This document shows positions 12,241-25,700 of a stretch of 64,000 nt of DNA, piece after piece (position 1 is the first letter of the stretch; every line of letters starts with the position of its first letter). This DNA comes from Carya illinoinensis. Taxonomy: Eukaryota; Streptophyta; Magnoliopsida; Fagales; Juglandaceae. A program made the translations under genes and the position numbers. The stretch spans positions 4,528,501 through 4,592,500 of the forward strand of contig NC_056764.1 of the NCBI RefSeq assembly GCF_018687715.1, in the 5' to 3' direction. The notes below the pieces were generated by a model, which saw only the letters and a list, made by a program, of their open reading frames with translations, made no database searches and had not been told where the DNA came from.

Positions 12241-13986
12241 CAGCTAGATTTTTATGAGTTTTGTACAGCGAACTCTATAAATACTTTTAGATATATATAC
12301 ATATATATATATAAGATAATGATAGGTTTACTATTGGTACCACTCATTTATATATAGTGTATTTGAAATTTTAATCGATATGACCCCAGACATGAATATA
12401 AACACAATCTAACGATTCTAACCTATTGAATAGAGTACTCTCAACTTACATGAAGGAAAATATCCTCTTTTTGAAGATGAATCTGAATCTAAAGTCAAGA
12501 GAATGATACAGATGCTGGCATGCATTGTCCCGTAAACCAACAGAGAAGATGATCCCAATGAATTTCGAGATATCCTTCGACGGTATCTATAAAGGAGAAT
12601 GTGTATTTGGGACGGGATGCATATTATTTTTGTACATATAAAGTCCCTTTGAGGGCTACTTTTACGCCAAGAACTCTTTTGGATAAGTCCTTCTCTCCCA
12701 TTTGCTTCTCCTTTCAGCATTCTTAACTTCGGATCCACATTTTTTTAATCCATATTCATGAAATCAACAAGACTAGACAAGACTACCATTGGAACACCTT
12801 AAAATCAATTATTCCGACAACAATTTTCAATAAATCTTTGCTGTCAAATGATCCCATGTTCAAATAGGCTACAGTTCACATGTGTGCAATGAAATCAGGG
12901 CTCCATCTAAGATAATTTAGTACACCAAATTCTCCCACTTTTGTGGCCGTAATTAACATCTATCTCTACATGCAAACCCCCCAGGCACCAGACCAAGAGG
13001 GCACGAAGACAGAACATATATAGATTTGCAACGGTAAGTATACTTTAGGGAGCACTGGGATACTCATCAAAAAATTGGGGAACACTGGGATGCACTAGTT
13101 AATTTGGAAGCCAATTGCCGTGGAAGCTTCTGTAAGCAAACAGAAGCCAGTCTAATACTCGTAAATTAAGAGCATCTAGTGTACTTTCAAGTGCTAAACC
13201 GTCCACCAAATCCCATTAAGTCAGTTGTCGGAAGCCCCTTGAAGCTGCAGCGTTAGTCAACATTTAAGGCAAATGGTCAGTACAACAATAGTGCAAGATG
13301 GCCAATTCAATGCATAGTCCGTTCAGGTTATGTGGGTAAAAAGCCATACCTGTGAAATACAAAATTGCAATTACAGAAACTATATTGGCAAGTTTATATG
13401 GCTTTTGGCCTACACCAGCTGAGGTTGACCTGTAGAGTAAGTACATAGGTGAAAAAACATACAAGTTATTTCATAAATAAGAAACGATTATATCACAAAA
13501 ATGACATCAACAACATGAAAATATGCCAATATGAAACCTCAGTACATCTAATGATTCGTTGATGAAGCAATCACAAACTTAAATCGACCAAAAAAAAAAA
13601 AAGACTGTCACAACAAATTGAGAAGATAAAACTGCTTCACCTCAGATGCTACAGAGAAAATATATATATATATATATATATATAAACTCGGAGCAAATGC
13701 CATGACTGAATTTATCTATAGAAAGTATTCTTCATGTCTACGATTGACTTCAAGAAACAAATTCAAAGTTAGAAACAAGTTAAACAACAGTCAATGGGGA
13801 AAGAAACCGAGAAAAGAAACACCAGGGTTCACTTTTTTTAGCGTCGAAATCTCCTATTGAATCGATCTCTTGCATCCAAAGGTTCAGACACTATTTCCGA
13901 GAAGCCCTTGGTTGAATATTCACACCTAATCCAGAAATTCTTTGGCGCTTAATGGAGGTATCAAAACATAAGCACTTAATAGAAAT
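12241..13986. other. Intergenic spacer downstream of GH3 gene A
   Basis: No gene is recognisable. The stretch contains an AT-rich piece (12290-12315), a (TA)n microsatellite at about 13660-13684 and the presumed 3' flank of the GH3 gene that ends at 13987. A 106-codon open frame at 12418-12738 on the minus strand resembles nothing I know and is probably chance. Confidence 0.5.
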
Positions 13987-16900
13987 TTACCTTCTCACAA
14001 GTTCCTTGACAGACTCAGTTGTGAGCCCAAACCCAAATGGGAACAGTGGATCATAGTGTGAATCCCCGACATTCATTGGCAGTTGATCTACAGTTCTGAA
14101 CCATGTTCTGGAAAGTTTTCCACTGAATCCATAATCCCCAAAAAGGACATCAGTCACACCCTGGCCCTCAGTTCCTGGTAACCATGCTGCCACCAGGGCA
14201 TCAACTGAGGATAGATATGGTTGAATCACAATAGGTCTACCAGAAATTATGACAACAACACACTTGACAGCTTCACAGACATTCTTGATGACGGTTGGGC
14301 CAGGATCTGCCATAGTGAGGGTCATGCTGTCCCCTAAACTCTCAGCATAAGGGTGCTCACCAACGACAACAATGGCATAGTCAAAGCTGTTGGACTTGAC
14401 AAAGTTGCTATCAGGATTCTCACGGTAGACAATCTCCGTACTGGAGTCAACTGTTGAATTGATGGCTCCAAGGATGGTGGTTCCTGCCAATGAAAGGGGT
14501 ACTGGCATTTAACTTCTAAAAATTATCTGGCATTCTCATCCACATGGAAAATGAGAAAGAATGGTGCTTTACCAAAAACTAATCAAAATGAATTAGAAAA
14601 GCCGACTATAGAACAGTAGCTTTTACATCCTGACTAGACAAGACATGCTATTGTGAAGCTTACCGAACACCTATCTGCTAAAGAACCTTCAAAACCTTCA
14701 AGCAAGGGGATATGAATCCCACTGAGGTTCATTAGTCCCAAAGTCACTGAGACAAATCCATGCTAATCAAGGAAAATCAAACCCGTATACAAAATATTTC
14801 AGTAACCTATGAAGCCAAGTTTTAGTCCATATACATTACTTATCACATGCATCGAATGTTTCTTAATACTGCCTGGACTATATGAAACCATTTAGAAGAG
14901 TACCATCATTTTGAAACATTTTCCATTCTGAGATAAAATTATCCCCACTCACACGCAATACCTTCCCATCTAATTTCCACTATTGACAAACTCTTGGCAA
15001 CCAATAAATTGATCCTCTATATTATTGTGGCCCAAGTGAGAGATGTTAAAAATGGGATTTAATGCCTATTTCGTATAGATGAAAGAACATACCCCTAGTA
15101 TAGCTGTTGTCACTAAATCCTTGCCATGTGATTGTCCACCCACCACACTGATAACCCAAATTATCAGCATGACTACCAGCAACTAGGATCTTTGGAGCCA
15201 TCTTGGAAAAGGGTAGTAGAGGATTTGTTCCATTTTTCCCGTTCTTCAATAGCACTAATGACTTCCTCACAGCTTCTCTTGCCAAGTCTCTATGTGCCTA
15301 GTCAAGGAACAAGAAATTACATTTGGCTATAAAGGATTTCACTAGATATTATGAATATTGATAATATTGATGAGGAGAGGCCACATAATTCAGGAAACTG
15401 CATCTTGGCTGTAATTTCAGAAATTATAAGGAATAAATTTGGTATGTGCTTTCAATAAGAGACAATGCTATTTGCCCATCTAATCTAATCAAAATACAGT
15501 GCAAACCTATTTCATCAAGTAAAAGAACAACTGAAAGCTTATAAATCAACGAACTAAGTTAAAAGCTGAGAACGGATTGACTGACCTGGCTTCCAAGTTC
15601 ATTGACTAGGCTGAAATCAGCAAGTGGGTTCTCAAATAGTCCCATAGTGAACTTGACTAGCAAGATCCTTGCCACAGCATCATCAATGCGATCCATTGGG
15701 ATAATGCTGTTCTTGACCAGCTTGGTAAGGTCATCAATGAACTCAGTATATTTGAAAGGAACCATGACCTGTTAAATACAGAGAACCAAGCCTTTGAATT
15801 TTATGATTACATAGTTTCATCCAGATTTGAATTTTGTATTGAATATAGTAAAGCAGCATATAGTTATTTTATCGATTCTTTCCGAGATTTGTCCCAAAAG
15901 ACAGCCACTGACCATGTCAATGCCGGCTTGAATCGCAGCTTGGACGGAGTACGAGTAGTTTGAATGCGGTGGTGAGGTAATCCTATCAATACCCTCCCAA
16001 TCCGATATAACAAAACCCTGAGAGTGAACGAAGCGTAATTGTTATTAGTACGAGGTACAGGAATCCAGATTGCATAGACAGAAAAGAGAAGAACAGACGA
16101 AGCAGCAGCAGCAGCAAGAAGAACAAGAATAAGTAGAATAACAACAGAAAAGAGATGGAGGACAGCATAATGAATTTTAAGCTTCATTTCAAATCTATAG
16201 GTGAAGCAAGACCAAATAGACTGTGATATGTAACAATCTACTAAAAATAGAACACAAACTACAATGAAGATTGATGACTGAAAACATATGATATAGTGAC
16301 AGTTTCTAAAAATGTGATCAATCATTCATAAAGGACTTTGCAGAAGACCTTGAGCATAAACTGACAGAGATAAATGAAGAAGACCTGCATGTGTAGTACT
16401 ATTGATTGGTCAAAATTCACCTATCAATTTTTTTTCTAGTTCTTAAATAGTTGTATGCTTTCATATTCCTCTAGTGTACTTGGGCTATGCCTATCTTTAT
16501 ATCAATGAAAAACCTTATTACTTATAAAAAAAAAATTACCTATCAATTTACATGCTGCACAGTCAAGAAAACTTTTCAGAAAAAAGAATGTCGCCGAAAG
16601 GAAAATGTTGACAAGCACAATGGGGAATACCATAAAAGCTAGAAAGTGAAATGGATGCACTTGAGAAGAAGCTCCATATACCACAAGACCAACGACTAGA
16701 TGAATATGTAAGTGACTTGTTTACATCAACAAATCAAAGGTGTTGTAAAGGACAAGAGTATACATGAAAGAATATCAATATAGGTTCTTTGAAGATGAAC
16801 TGACTGCCAATTGTTTGACAAAGGATATGAATCTAGCTAGGGCTAGATTGTGAAAGAGGAGTCATGTGGCGGTAGCTTACGCTTACCTCAACTATTAAGG

Positions 16901-19811
16901 TAGGGATCACTTAGAATAGACAGGAAAGATTTATCTAATGAAAGAGAGCATTTTTTTACTTATCAAAAAAAAAAAAAAAAACATATAAGTAGCCAAAGCC
17001 AGGTATTTCGCCTGTGTCTATGCCCATTCTTTGGGTACAAACATAATGTTACTTTCTACAGTGTCCATCTGATCTGGTTACTGTTGTTTAACAACAGAGA
17101 AAAAAGTACAATAAGCATGTAAATAAGAGAGGGACATTAACCTTAAACCTAAGAGTATCTTTCAGGAAGCCAGTAACTAGGTCACGGTTTGCATGCATCT
17201 TTTCTCCATTCCAGCTTGAGTAGGAAACCATGACTGTAGATACACCTTTGATGATGGAATCAGAATAGGCAGGCATGTGAATGCCGAGCAACCCATGCCG
17301 GTCAATGACTGTGTTGTTCTCATTGATTCCCTTAGTTGTCCCACCATCTCCCACAAAATGCTTCGCACAAGCTGCCACCTTTTTCCTGCAAGAAATTTAT
17401 AAATTATATGGAGGAAATAATTAAACTAAAATTAACACAAATCCGTCTATAATGAACCATGTGCTTTCTTCTTTAGTTTTGAATCCTGGTAAGTATCCAC
17501 TATCCTCCAGTATGGGATTTTAGCTATGGAGTTACTGCCTCCTTAATTAATTAACAAGAATAAGAAATTATGAGATGACAAAACAGGCACTTGATCATTT
17601 TGACTTCTTATTACCAGAGATGGAAAAGTGGTTGTACAGTTTACGTTGGGTGAGAGAGGACAAGGAGTTGCTTTTACTGGACTGTATCTGTGTTTAAGCA
17701 TTTCAAAGTTTTGTTGCTATATTTGCAGTAACAACAAGAAGACAATGGCATTAATAGTCCCTACTATATCGGCTTTCAAAAATGAGGAAATTATTACTTT
17801 TTCTTTATAAAGCTCCCCCCCCCCCCCCCCCAACCCCCAAAAAAAAAAAAAAATAAAATAAAAGGAAAAAAAAAACATTATATTTGTTCTATAGTTCATA
17901 CTTTCCACCAACAAATGGAACTCCTTTCCGAGAATCAGCAGGAATCTCTCCTTGTAATCCAGGAACAATTTCCGTCATTTCTTGCACTATTGTGTGATCC
18001 TCACTATAGCTTTCATAACACCGTCCCCACCTTGGATCTCTACAGACCTATCATATATTAAAATATGAAGCACGTATTAGGAATTTATTATACAGCTTCA
18101 AGTATGCAGTAAACTCGCTAAAAATTTATGATTTGATTTAGAAAATGCAGACTATCCTTTTACCGCAATGCATGGAGCAAATACATAAGGAATCCCTGTA
18201 GCTCTGACTTCAACAGCAGTAGCAGCACCAATCCTCCGCACCAGCTCAGAATCCCTATCCATTAAGATTTTATCTTAGGAAGTCTACATATCCATTTTAT
18301 TGTCCCCTTGGTGAGTAAATAGAAATGAACACTAAATCATGCAAAAAGAGTTGTGTTAACATGATCCCTCTACGTTAAAAGACTATATGTACATCAACAT
18401 GATAGGTATCTATTCAAAAGAGACGGAATTTTAACAGGTATTGAACTGGTGCATTTAAAACGCACTCAACCATAGAGATTTACAATGAAGGCACTACCTC
18501 CTTGTGTGACCAATGCCATATCAAATTTTTTCTAAACTAGATGCCAAATCATTTTCAAATTCATACTTACCTTGTAGCTCCAAGACCAATGTTATGAGGA
18601 AATATTGTAGCATTGAAGACATTATTGTGTCCATGAACAGCATCAATACCATAGATCATTGGAATGCCCAAACGTGTGGATAGAGACCCCTTTTGATATT
18701 CATTAATCATATTAATCCAATCCTCTGCACTAGCCTTTGGAAGTGGTGCACTCCCACCCCCACTCAATACACTGCCTGCAAAAAGTCCAAAGAAAGTTGC
18801 AGTCAATCACGTTTTATATAAATTGATCTTCATTATCTTTGGTTCCCATAATTTTCCTAAATCTTCTTAATGGTTAACTTTCTTGGCCCCATATTGGCAA
18901 TGTATCCTCCTATTTTAGTTTATCTTTGAACTCATACTCATCTTTATCTTAATAAGTAAATCACCATAATTATCAATATATAATTATGTACGCTACTTCA
19001 GTTTAGGAACATAATAGTATAAAAAATAATGCAATTTTTAACTATTCTTTTTCTTGGCAAGTGCACTTATAACTCAAAAGCTCTATTCATTATCTGTAAC
19101 TCCCAAACAGTTCCTGTTGTCAATGAGTTTCTTTTTTCGGTTGTAAATCTCACTCTGGTATTACTCATGCATACGTCTGTACTTGGCTATGCCCATTATT
19201 ATGAATAAAACTTTTTGATTACCCATATAAAAAAAAAAAACACCACTAACAGTTCATGTAACTACTTAAAAAAAAAACAGTTAATGTAACTCAAAAGATT
19301 TGATATCATAGCCAGGGGGGTTCCCACAAGTTCTCCGCTTCCAACTTTATGAGAACAGAGATATATGAAATGATTATCTTCAAAGAGAAAAACAAACAAG
19401 AAGAACTGCCAGATTCGGAGAAAAAGTGTAAAATATGGCGTAGGACCATACAAAGGATATTAAAATCGACACATTACAGATTTAATTACATAGTAGACCA
19501 TTTAAAACTAGATATTGATTAGTGCCATAAACTCAAATGCACATATATTGAAAGACAACATTAGAAGCTTTGCGTTAAATCCTTTTACCGATGAAGTAAG
19601 ACTTCAAAATCCCAGGATTGGCCACAGTCCTATCAATCTGAACCATCTGACCAATCTTCTCCTCCAAAGTCATTCGACTCAACAGGTCAGCTACGCGAAC
19701 CGCCACCGGCTGCCTTGGGTCTTTGTATTTCATGTACTGTGCATCTGTCAATGAAGCCCACCACCACCACAGGCACGTTATGGCCACTATTTGGACTAGA
19801 ACCCTAACCAT
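13987..19811 (-). CDS. Glycoside hydrolase family 3 beta-D-glucan exohydrolase/beta-glucosidase, gene A
   Basis: Nine exons on the minus strand: 19811-19589, 18775-18571, 18254-18164, 18047-17902, 17385-17142, 16017-15913, 15768-15586, 15297-15093 and 14483-13987. Their phases close exactly to 632 codons plus stop. Residues 1 to about 24 look like a secretion signal (hydrophobic, ending LTDAQ), so the enzyme should act in the cell wall or apoplast. The GH3 N-terminal domain has the [11 protein letters not shown] start, [37 protein letters not shown] and the nucleophile motif SDWEG with Asp309. The C-terminal domain has [24 protein letters not shown] (one of its two Glu is likely the acid/base, by analogy with barley ExoI), [12 protein letters not shown] and an FPFGFGLTT end. 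Substrate is probably 1,3;1,4-beta-glucan oligosaccharides. Intron 5 (17141-16018) is over 1.1 kb and holds a small L1 insertion. Confidence 0.95.
16419..16549 (+). mobile_element. Ultra-short 5'-truncated L1 3' end with 12-bp target-site duplication
   Basis: The direct repeat ACCTATCAATTT occurs at 16419-16430 and 16538-16549. Between them lie only about 107 bp ending in TTACTTATAAAAAAAAA, preceded by the TACTTGGGCTATGCCTATC motif found at other L1 3' ends in this window. It sits inside intron 5 of GH3 gene A, in the orientation opposite to the gene. Confidence 0.85.
19120..19240 (+). mobile_element. Short L1 3'-end fragment in intron 1 of GH3 gene A
   Basis: The TGTACTTGGCTATGCCCATT motif followed by AATAAAA and a terminal A-run (about 19175-19240) matches the L1 3'-end module seen elsewhere in the window. 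The 5' boundary is uncertain. An 8-bp repeat (AACAGTTC at 19106 and 19248) is near but not immediately next to the tail, so a target-site duplication is not secure. Confidence 0.55.
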
Positions 19812-22781
19812 CTTCTTTTTCCTTCCAGCTGATATCGCACATTAAATCAAGACCCAATTATTCACAGTGAAAAAATTATCTTTCTGTTCGGTTACTATGA
19901 AAAATGATAGAAACAAAGGACTTTAAGCTGATCTATCACAGGTTCCTCTTTCTGGGTCCTATCCACATATCCAGGAAAAGGCAAATACAGCTCAAAAGCA
20001 CAACATTCAGATTCAGCATTGCCTCTTATTTTCTTTACCTTTCCTTAAGGTTCTTTCACCAAACCAGACACTGCAGAAAACAGTTTCAGAGCAACAACGT
20101 GTGCGTGCGTGTGTATGACTGTATGTTATAGAGGTGAGAGAGGGATAGAAAGAGAGTTTCAGTTACAGAGAAAGCAGAATAAAGAAAGAGGCTTTAGCCG
20201 AATGTGAGTGCGAGTGTGATTGAGCAGTAAGGATACTGCGCAGGTAAAGAACGAAAAAGGAGTGGGACCTGATTGAGTATTGACCACACCCGTTACGAAT
20301 TTAGCGTAATTTAAATTGGTGTACATATATTAATATATAATTGTGTTCATAGCTAAATTTTTTCTTACGAATTTATGACTCTTAACCGACAAACCTCGTT
20401 TTTGTAGAGAGAAGCAAATGCCAAGCACAGTACCCAATGCCCGTGGTGGAACAATCAAAATTCATAGGTTGTCACTCGCCAAAAGTACTGTGTAATTTAA
20501 CGCGTGGGTTCGTTTTCACAATTTCCATGATCTGCGGATACATCTGCTTTCAAATGCTTTCAATTTCATCAAGTGTTCTGTCTCTCTTTCAAAAATTGAG
20601 GCAAAAATAACTCTCTTTTTATTTTGAGTTTTGTTATATATAAATATAATCGTGCACTAATTTATATATTAATATTAATTTATTTATATTTAAAATTTAA
20701 ATTAATATTATTTTTAATAAAATTTATTTTTTGACTAATCACATCATATTAATACACAAATTAATACATAATTATATTTATAACTATATTTTTCCTTTTA
20801 TTTTTTCTCATTCACGCTTTTCAATGTTTTCAGGTAAAATCAATTTCATGCATGTCAAGTGGAATATTACAACTGTCCAGAATTATTATATTTCTACGAT
20901 GTCTCGATTATTTTTGTAAGTAAAAAGATATGAGTTGAGATAAAAATTAAATAAAAATATTATTGAAATATATATTTTTAAGATTAATTTTATTTTTAAA
21001 TTTAAAAAATTTGAATTATTTATTTTATTTTATATAAAAATTTAAAAAAATATTATAATTACATAAAATAAGATGAGATAAATTAAAAATAGTTATGAAA
21101 GTATATATTAAAGGGATTGAACCATACCATTTGGAAAGTAATTAATTAATCATCGATGTCAAAGACGCGGAATCTCTCTAGAGCAACTTGGCTATTACGC
21201 AAATAGGATTGGAAGTACAAAGAGAAGACTAACCATTGAGCATTTCCTCATTGGCACAAACACCAAACTGCAGAAATCGGAGGTCCTGCATCGTCAAGTC
21301 ATTACACATTTAAATCATAATGATGATCTGTTAAATCTCTTAAAAATTGGTGATAACAAACAACATAACCTGATTGGACTCCATATGTGCATGAAACAGG
21401 ATGTACAGTAGACAAGCAGGTTGACTAATATAACCACTGGTTCAAAATGTCCATCCAAGGCAGTTGCCAAGCTGTCAAGAGAAAAGAATTAGAGACGATC
21501 AGTTTTCTAACATGCTTTTCATGAAATTTCTCGACGCCATTTTCTTTTTCTGTTGGTGGGAAGAGCATTCTTCAATAATGGGTGTTTTCTTGTGCAGCCA
21601 CTATGAAATCCATTGTTGAGTGGGTGCTTTTTTTCGCTCTCTGTCTCTCTCTCTCTCTCTGATGCGGCTATTTCTGTGAAATCGTGATGAAAAAACAGAG
21701 CAGCCAAAAGCAGAGGAAAAACTCCATTATATGAAATCAGAAATCAGAAGTGGAGAAATTTATTTACCCGAATCTTAAATCGCCTTGGGAGTTGGAGTTT
21801 AAGCATCCCTGAGAATGCAGTACAAATGAAGCAACAAAGCATTCTTTATAATAAAGAAGAGCTATTGCAGCTAAAAAATAATTTAAATTCCAATCATGTC
21901 GAAACGTGGGTTCCAGGAAGAGTTATCAATTTTCATTGCGGACAATTGTGTCCTTCACATCTTCATTCTTTTGTGTTTTGCCTTGGGGATATGTTCGAGA
22001 CTTCAAGAATGGTGACAAAAAGCATCATAATGGTCTGTGTAGAATGTAGATGAGCCCAACTTCAGATACTAATGTCAACTGTTGCGAATGTTGTCTGGCG
22101 AGCACCAAACCTACAAGTCAATTTGTTGGTAGCGGGTAACCTCGCATGACATATGTTGCGTCTACGCAGGGGATAAGTTATTAATTAACTCCTCGCCACT
22201 CTTACACTTTTTTTTAAAAAAAAAATTAATTTATTTTACATGTGAAAACTCTTTAAATAAAGATTTATCATACATTAAATTATTTGTGAAAAAAATCTTC
22301 ATAAAAAAAAAAAACTCTTCTCTCTACAGTTTTAAAAAAAAATCATTTAAATCTCTTGATCTTAAAAGTGTAAAATTTTTTAAGAGACTCTAGTAGCCTC
22401 TTAAATAATGTAGAAATGCAAATAACGAAATAACACAAACTATAAGACGAGTAAAGATTCAATCTTGTAAAAATTCTGCTATTTAAAGTAATTCGCCTTA
22501 ACTTTATTTAACACATTGCAAAACAACATACTGGATTTTAAGGGAAATAATCATTACATCAGATGTTGGTTCTAAATCCTCGATGGCTCAGAGAATTTAG
22601 AATTGAATGGACTTCTCAGTCAGAATATCTAAAAGAGCTGTGCATTCATGATACCATTTGATGCGTGTAAGAGGGCATTGATTGCAACAACTTAAATATT
22701 TATAAATAAATAAAGGATTTAATAAAATATTCTATACATTAAAAGAAATTGTTCTTGGAACTTTTTCTAGGGAATGGATCT
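19812..22781. other. Spacer between the tandem GH3 genes, with MITE copies
   Basis: This holds the leader and promoter region of gene A (about 19812-20300), a family-1 MITE copy (20626-20794), an AT-rich family-3 MITE-like stretch (about 20925-21115) and the 3' flank of gene B. At 21150-21500 the minus strand has short open stretches that could be eroded coding sequence, but I recognise no protein. No intact gene is evident. Confidence 0.5.
20626..20794. mobile_element. MITE family 1, copy 1
   Basis: About 168 bp starting GAGTTTTGTTATATA and ending with its approximate inverse. It shares the internal run of TTTAAAATTTAAATTAATAT with four other copies (30889, 32759, 33209 and 33876). No coding capacity. 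Confidence 0.7.
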
Positions 22782-25700
22782 TCAGCTGCTGTGCCTCGAA
22801 GGCTTTGTTGTTAGCCCAAAACCAAATGGGAAAAGAGGGTCATAGTGTTGATCCCCAACATTCATGGGTAGCTGATCTACTCGTTTAAACCATGTTCGAG
22901 CCAGCTTGCCAGAAAACCCATAGTCACCAAAAAGCGCATCAGCCACACCTTGACCTTCACTACCTGGGAGCCATGCAGCCACCAGAGCGTCCATTGATGC
23001 AAGATATGGTTCGATGACAAGAGGCCGTCCGGAGACAACAACGACAACACACTTGACAGCCCCGCATACATTGTTGATTGTGCTCGGCCCGGGCTCAGGG
23101 AGAGTGAGGTTCAGGTTATCACCATTGGTCTCAGCGTAGGGTTGCTCGCCTACTACTACGATGGCGTAGGAGAAGTTATTGGACTTGACAAAGGCAGGGT
23201 CGGGGTTCTCATTGAAGACCACCTGGGCGCTTTGGTCTACAGTGGCTTTGATGGCATTAATGATGGTGGTTCCTGTCATAAATGAATCATTCTATCAATG
23301 AGACAGGCTACTGAAATGGAAAGAAATGCAATACCAAAGTATGGATTTAGATCATCTAGAGCTCTTAAATAACTTCGAGATGGAATTAGTAAAACTACAA
23401 TAGTGACTTGAAGTAAATTATCCAAATTTTTGTCACAGTTAGTAAGTAGGCAAACATCTAAAACCACAATGAGACAAGTTTCATATGATAAACGTGGTTT
23501 GCAGACCCCCTGGAGCGAAAAATGAGGGAAAATAGATATCATTAAAGAGAGAAGTTAAATGTATGCTGGTAGGGAATATGTACCGGCAGTGAGGTCATTC
23601 CCTCCAAGTCCTTGCCATTCGATTGTCCATCCACCGCATTGATAACCCAAGTTGTCTGCATGGCTTCCAGCAACAAGAATCTTTGGCACTCTCTTAGGGA
23701 GAGGCAGCAGAGGCCCGGCAGCTGCAGATTTTCCATTTTTCAGTAGCACAAGTGATTTCCTCACGGCTTCCCTCGCGAGTTCCCTATGCTCCTAATGAAA
23801 AGAGGAAATTCGATCAAGTGGGCTTTGACATTACAAAAACAAATAACCAAAGATAAGTTTGGGATATGATCTAGCTAACCTTGCTTCCAACTTCGTTGGC
23901 CAGACCTTTATCAGCCAGCGGGCTCTCAAAGAGACCCATGGAGAACTTAACCCTCAAAATCCTCTTCACAGCATCATCTATGCGGCTGATGGGAATGACA
24001 TTCTTCTTAACCAGATTGGTCAATTCATTGATAAATTCTGGGTAGTTGTAAGGAACCATGACCTGCATCATTTTGAAAGTCAGTCATCTCTCTTCACATG
24101 GCTTCTTAAAGATGCAAATTTACCATTGATGTAACATTCTCACTTATGGGCCTATGGCTAAGGAAAATCCTTTTTTGTTTTTCTGTTTCGCATGGTGTAT
24201 CTATGTCAGTGACTATATCCATGATGTCGGAGGTAAAAGCATGCTTCCTAACCAGTAACAAATAAAGTTAAGGAGTTCTCAGAAGTTTGGACCTAATTAT
24301 GGAGACTCAGGATCATACATGGCTAAAGAATTAGAAGCTAAGGAAAGATTTGTAAGGGTATAAGAGTGTGCAGCAGAAAGCTTAGCAAAAAATCATGGGA
24401 CCATGAATGAAATAAATCTTTTATTAATATTTGTTACTGACCATGTCAACACCAGCTAGAATTGAAGCTTGAACAGAGTATGTGTAGTTTGCATGTGGTG
24501 GATAGGTAATCCTGTCAATTCCTTGCCAATCTGAGATGACGAAACCCTGAAAGGATCAACCGATAATGAAACATTACTTCTCTGGGATTTCCGTAAATCT
24601 CATTAGAAAGAAGAAAATATTTCCATGAATTTTTAAAACTCTGAATATTGAATCAGAGAGTACCCTGAAGTGGAGTTTGTTCTTGAGAAACCCTGTCAGC
24701 ATCTTTTGGTTCGCATGCATCTTCATTCCATTCAAACTCGAGTAAGATGCCATAACAGTAGCGACACCCTTAATAATTGAATCATAGTAAGCAGGCATGT
24801 GGATGCTGTATAACTCGTGCTGACTAACTATGGTGTTGTTTTCGTTAATTCCTTTGACTGTGCCACCATCACCAACATAATGCTTTGCACAAGCTGCCAC
24901 CTTGTCCCTGAATGCAATCTTAAATATAAGTATGGACTTTACCCACATTCAACACGAGTATTGACTTTAAATTCAGGATTACTGGAACTGATTCTAATTT
25001 AAGTGGCAAAGAAGCAGTCATATGCTTGATTAAAAGTGGCTTACAATTTAAAGTTTGGAGATTGTTGTTGTATGCAATAGAATAAACACGTTTAGCTCAA
25101 ATTGTTTGAAACAAATTAAGATCAAAACAATGAAAAAAGATGTAAATTCTTACTTCCCACCAACGTAAGGAACTCCTTTTCTAGAATTTGCAGGGATATC
25201 TCCTTGCAAACCTGGGATGATCTCGGTCATCATCTTTACAATCTTGGGGTCCTCACTATAGCTCTCATAACACCGACCCCACCTTGGATCCCTGCAAACC
25301 TGCGTTATTCAACAGAAAATAGGATCACCATCACAGAAAACAGCGGAGAAATAAGAACTTTAGTTGCTTTGGATTTTCTTCAATAGTTGCATTGCATCCT
25401 GGTGAAAAACTTGTACTTACCGCGATACATGGAGCAAAAGCATATGGAATCCCAGTGGCTCGAACTTCAAGCGCAGTTGCAGCACCGATCCTCTTTAGAA
25501 GATTAGGATCCCTGCAGGTATGGTCACAGAAAACGGAGATTCAACTTGAGGTGTAACAGAATGATGAACTGATTGTCATTAACAAAACAAAATTTGCTCG
25601 CTCGATTGGTTCATGATGTGTTCAAGTTTCTCACACTCCACAGAAAAACAAAAGGATGGCTATATGCATGTAGAATTTTTCATGGTATGCATGCAAACAT

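Noticed and set aside
12418..12738. 106-codon minus-strand frame in the spacer before GH3 gene A
   Set aside because: No recognisable motif, no neighbouring exon signals and no start context; taken as chance.
16680..16980. Possible retrotransposon tail in GH3 gene A intron 5 (frame resembling [18 protein letters not shown], then an A-run at about 16965)
   Set aside because: Too short and too weakly similar to assign to Copia or LINE; the A-run suggests a retro-insertion, but no duplication could be read.
21150..21500. Possible eroded coding fragment on the minus strand between the GH3 genes
   Set aside because: Short open stretches only, with no recognised protein and no consistent splice signals.
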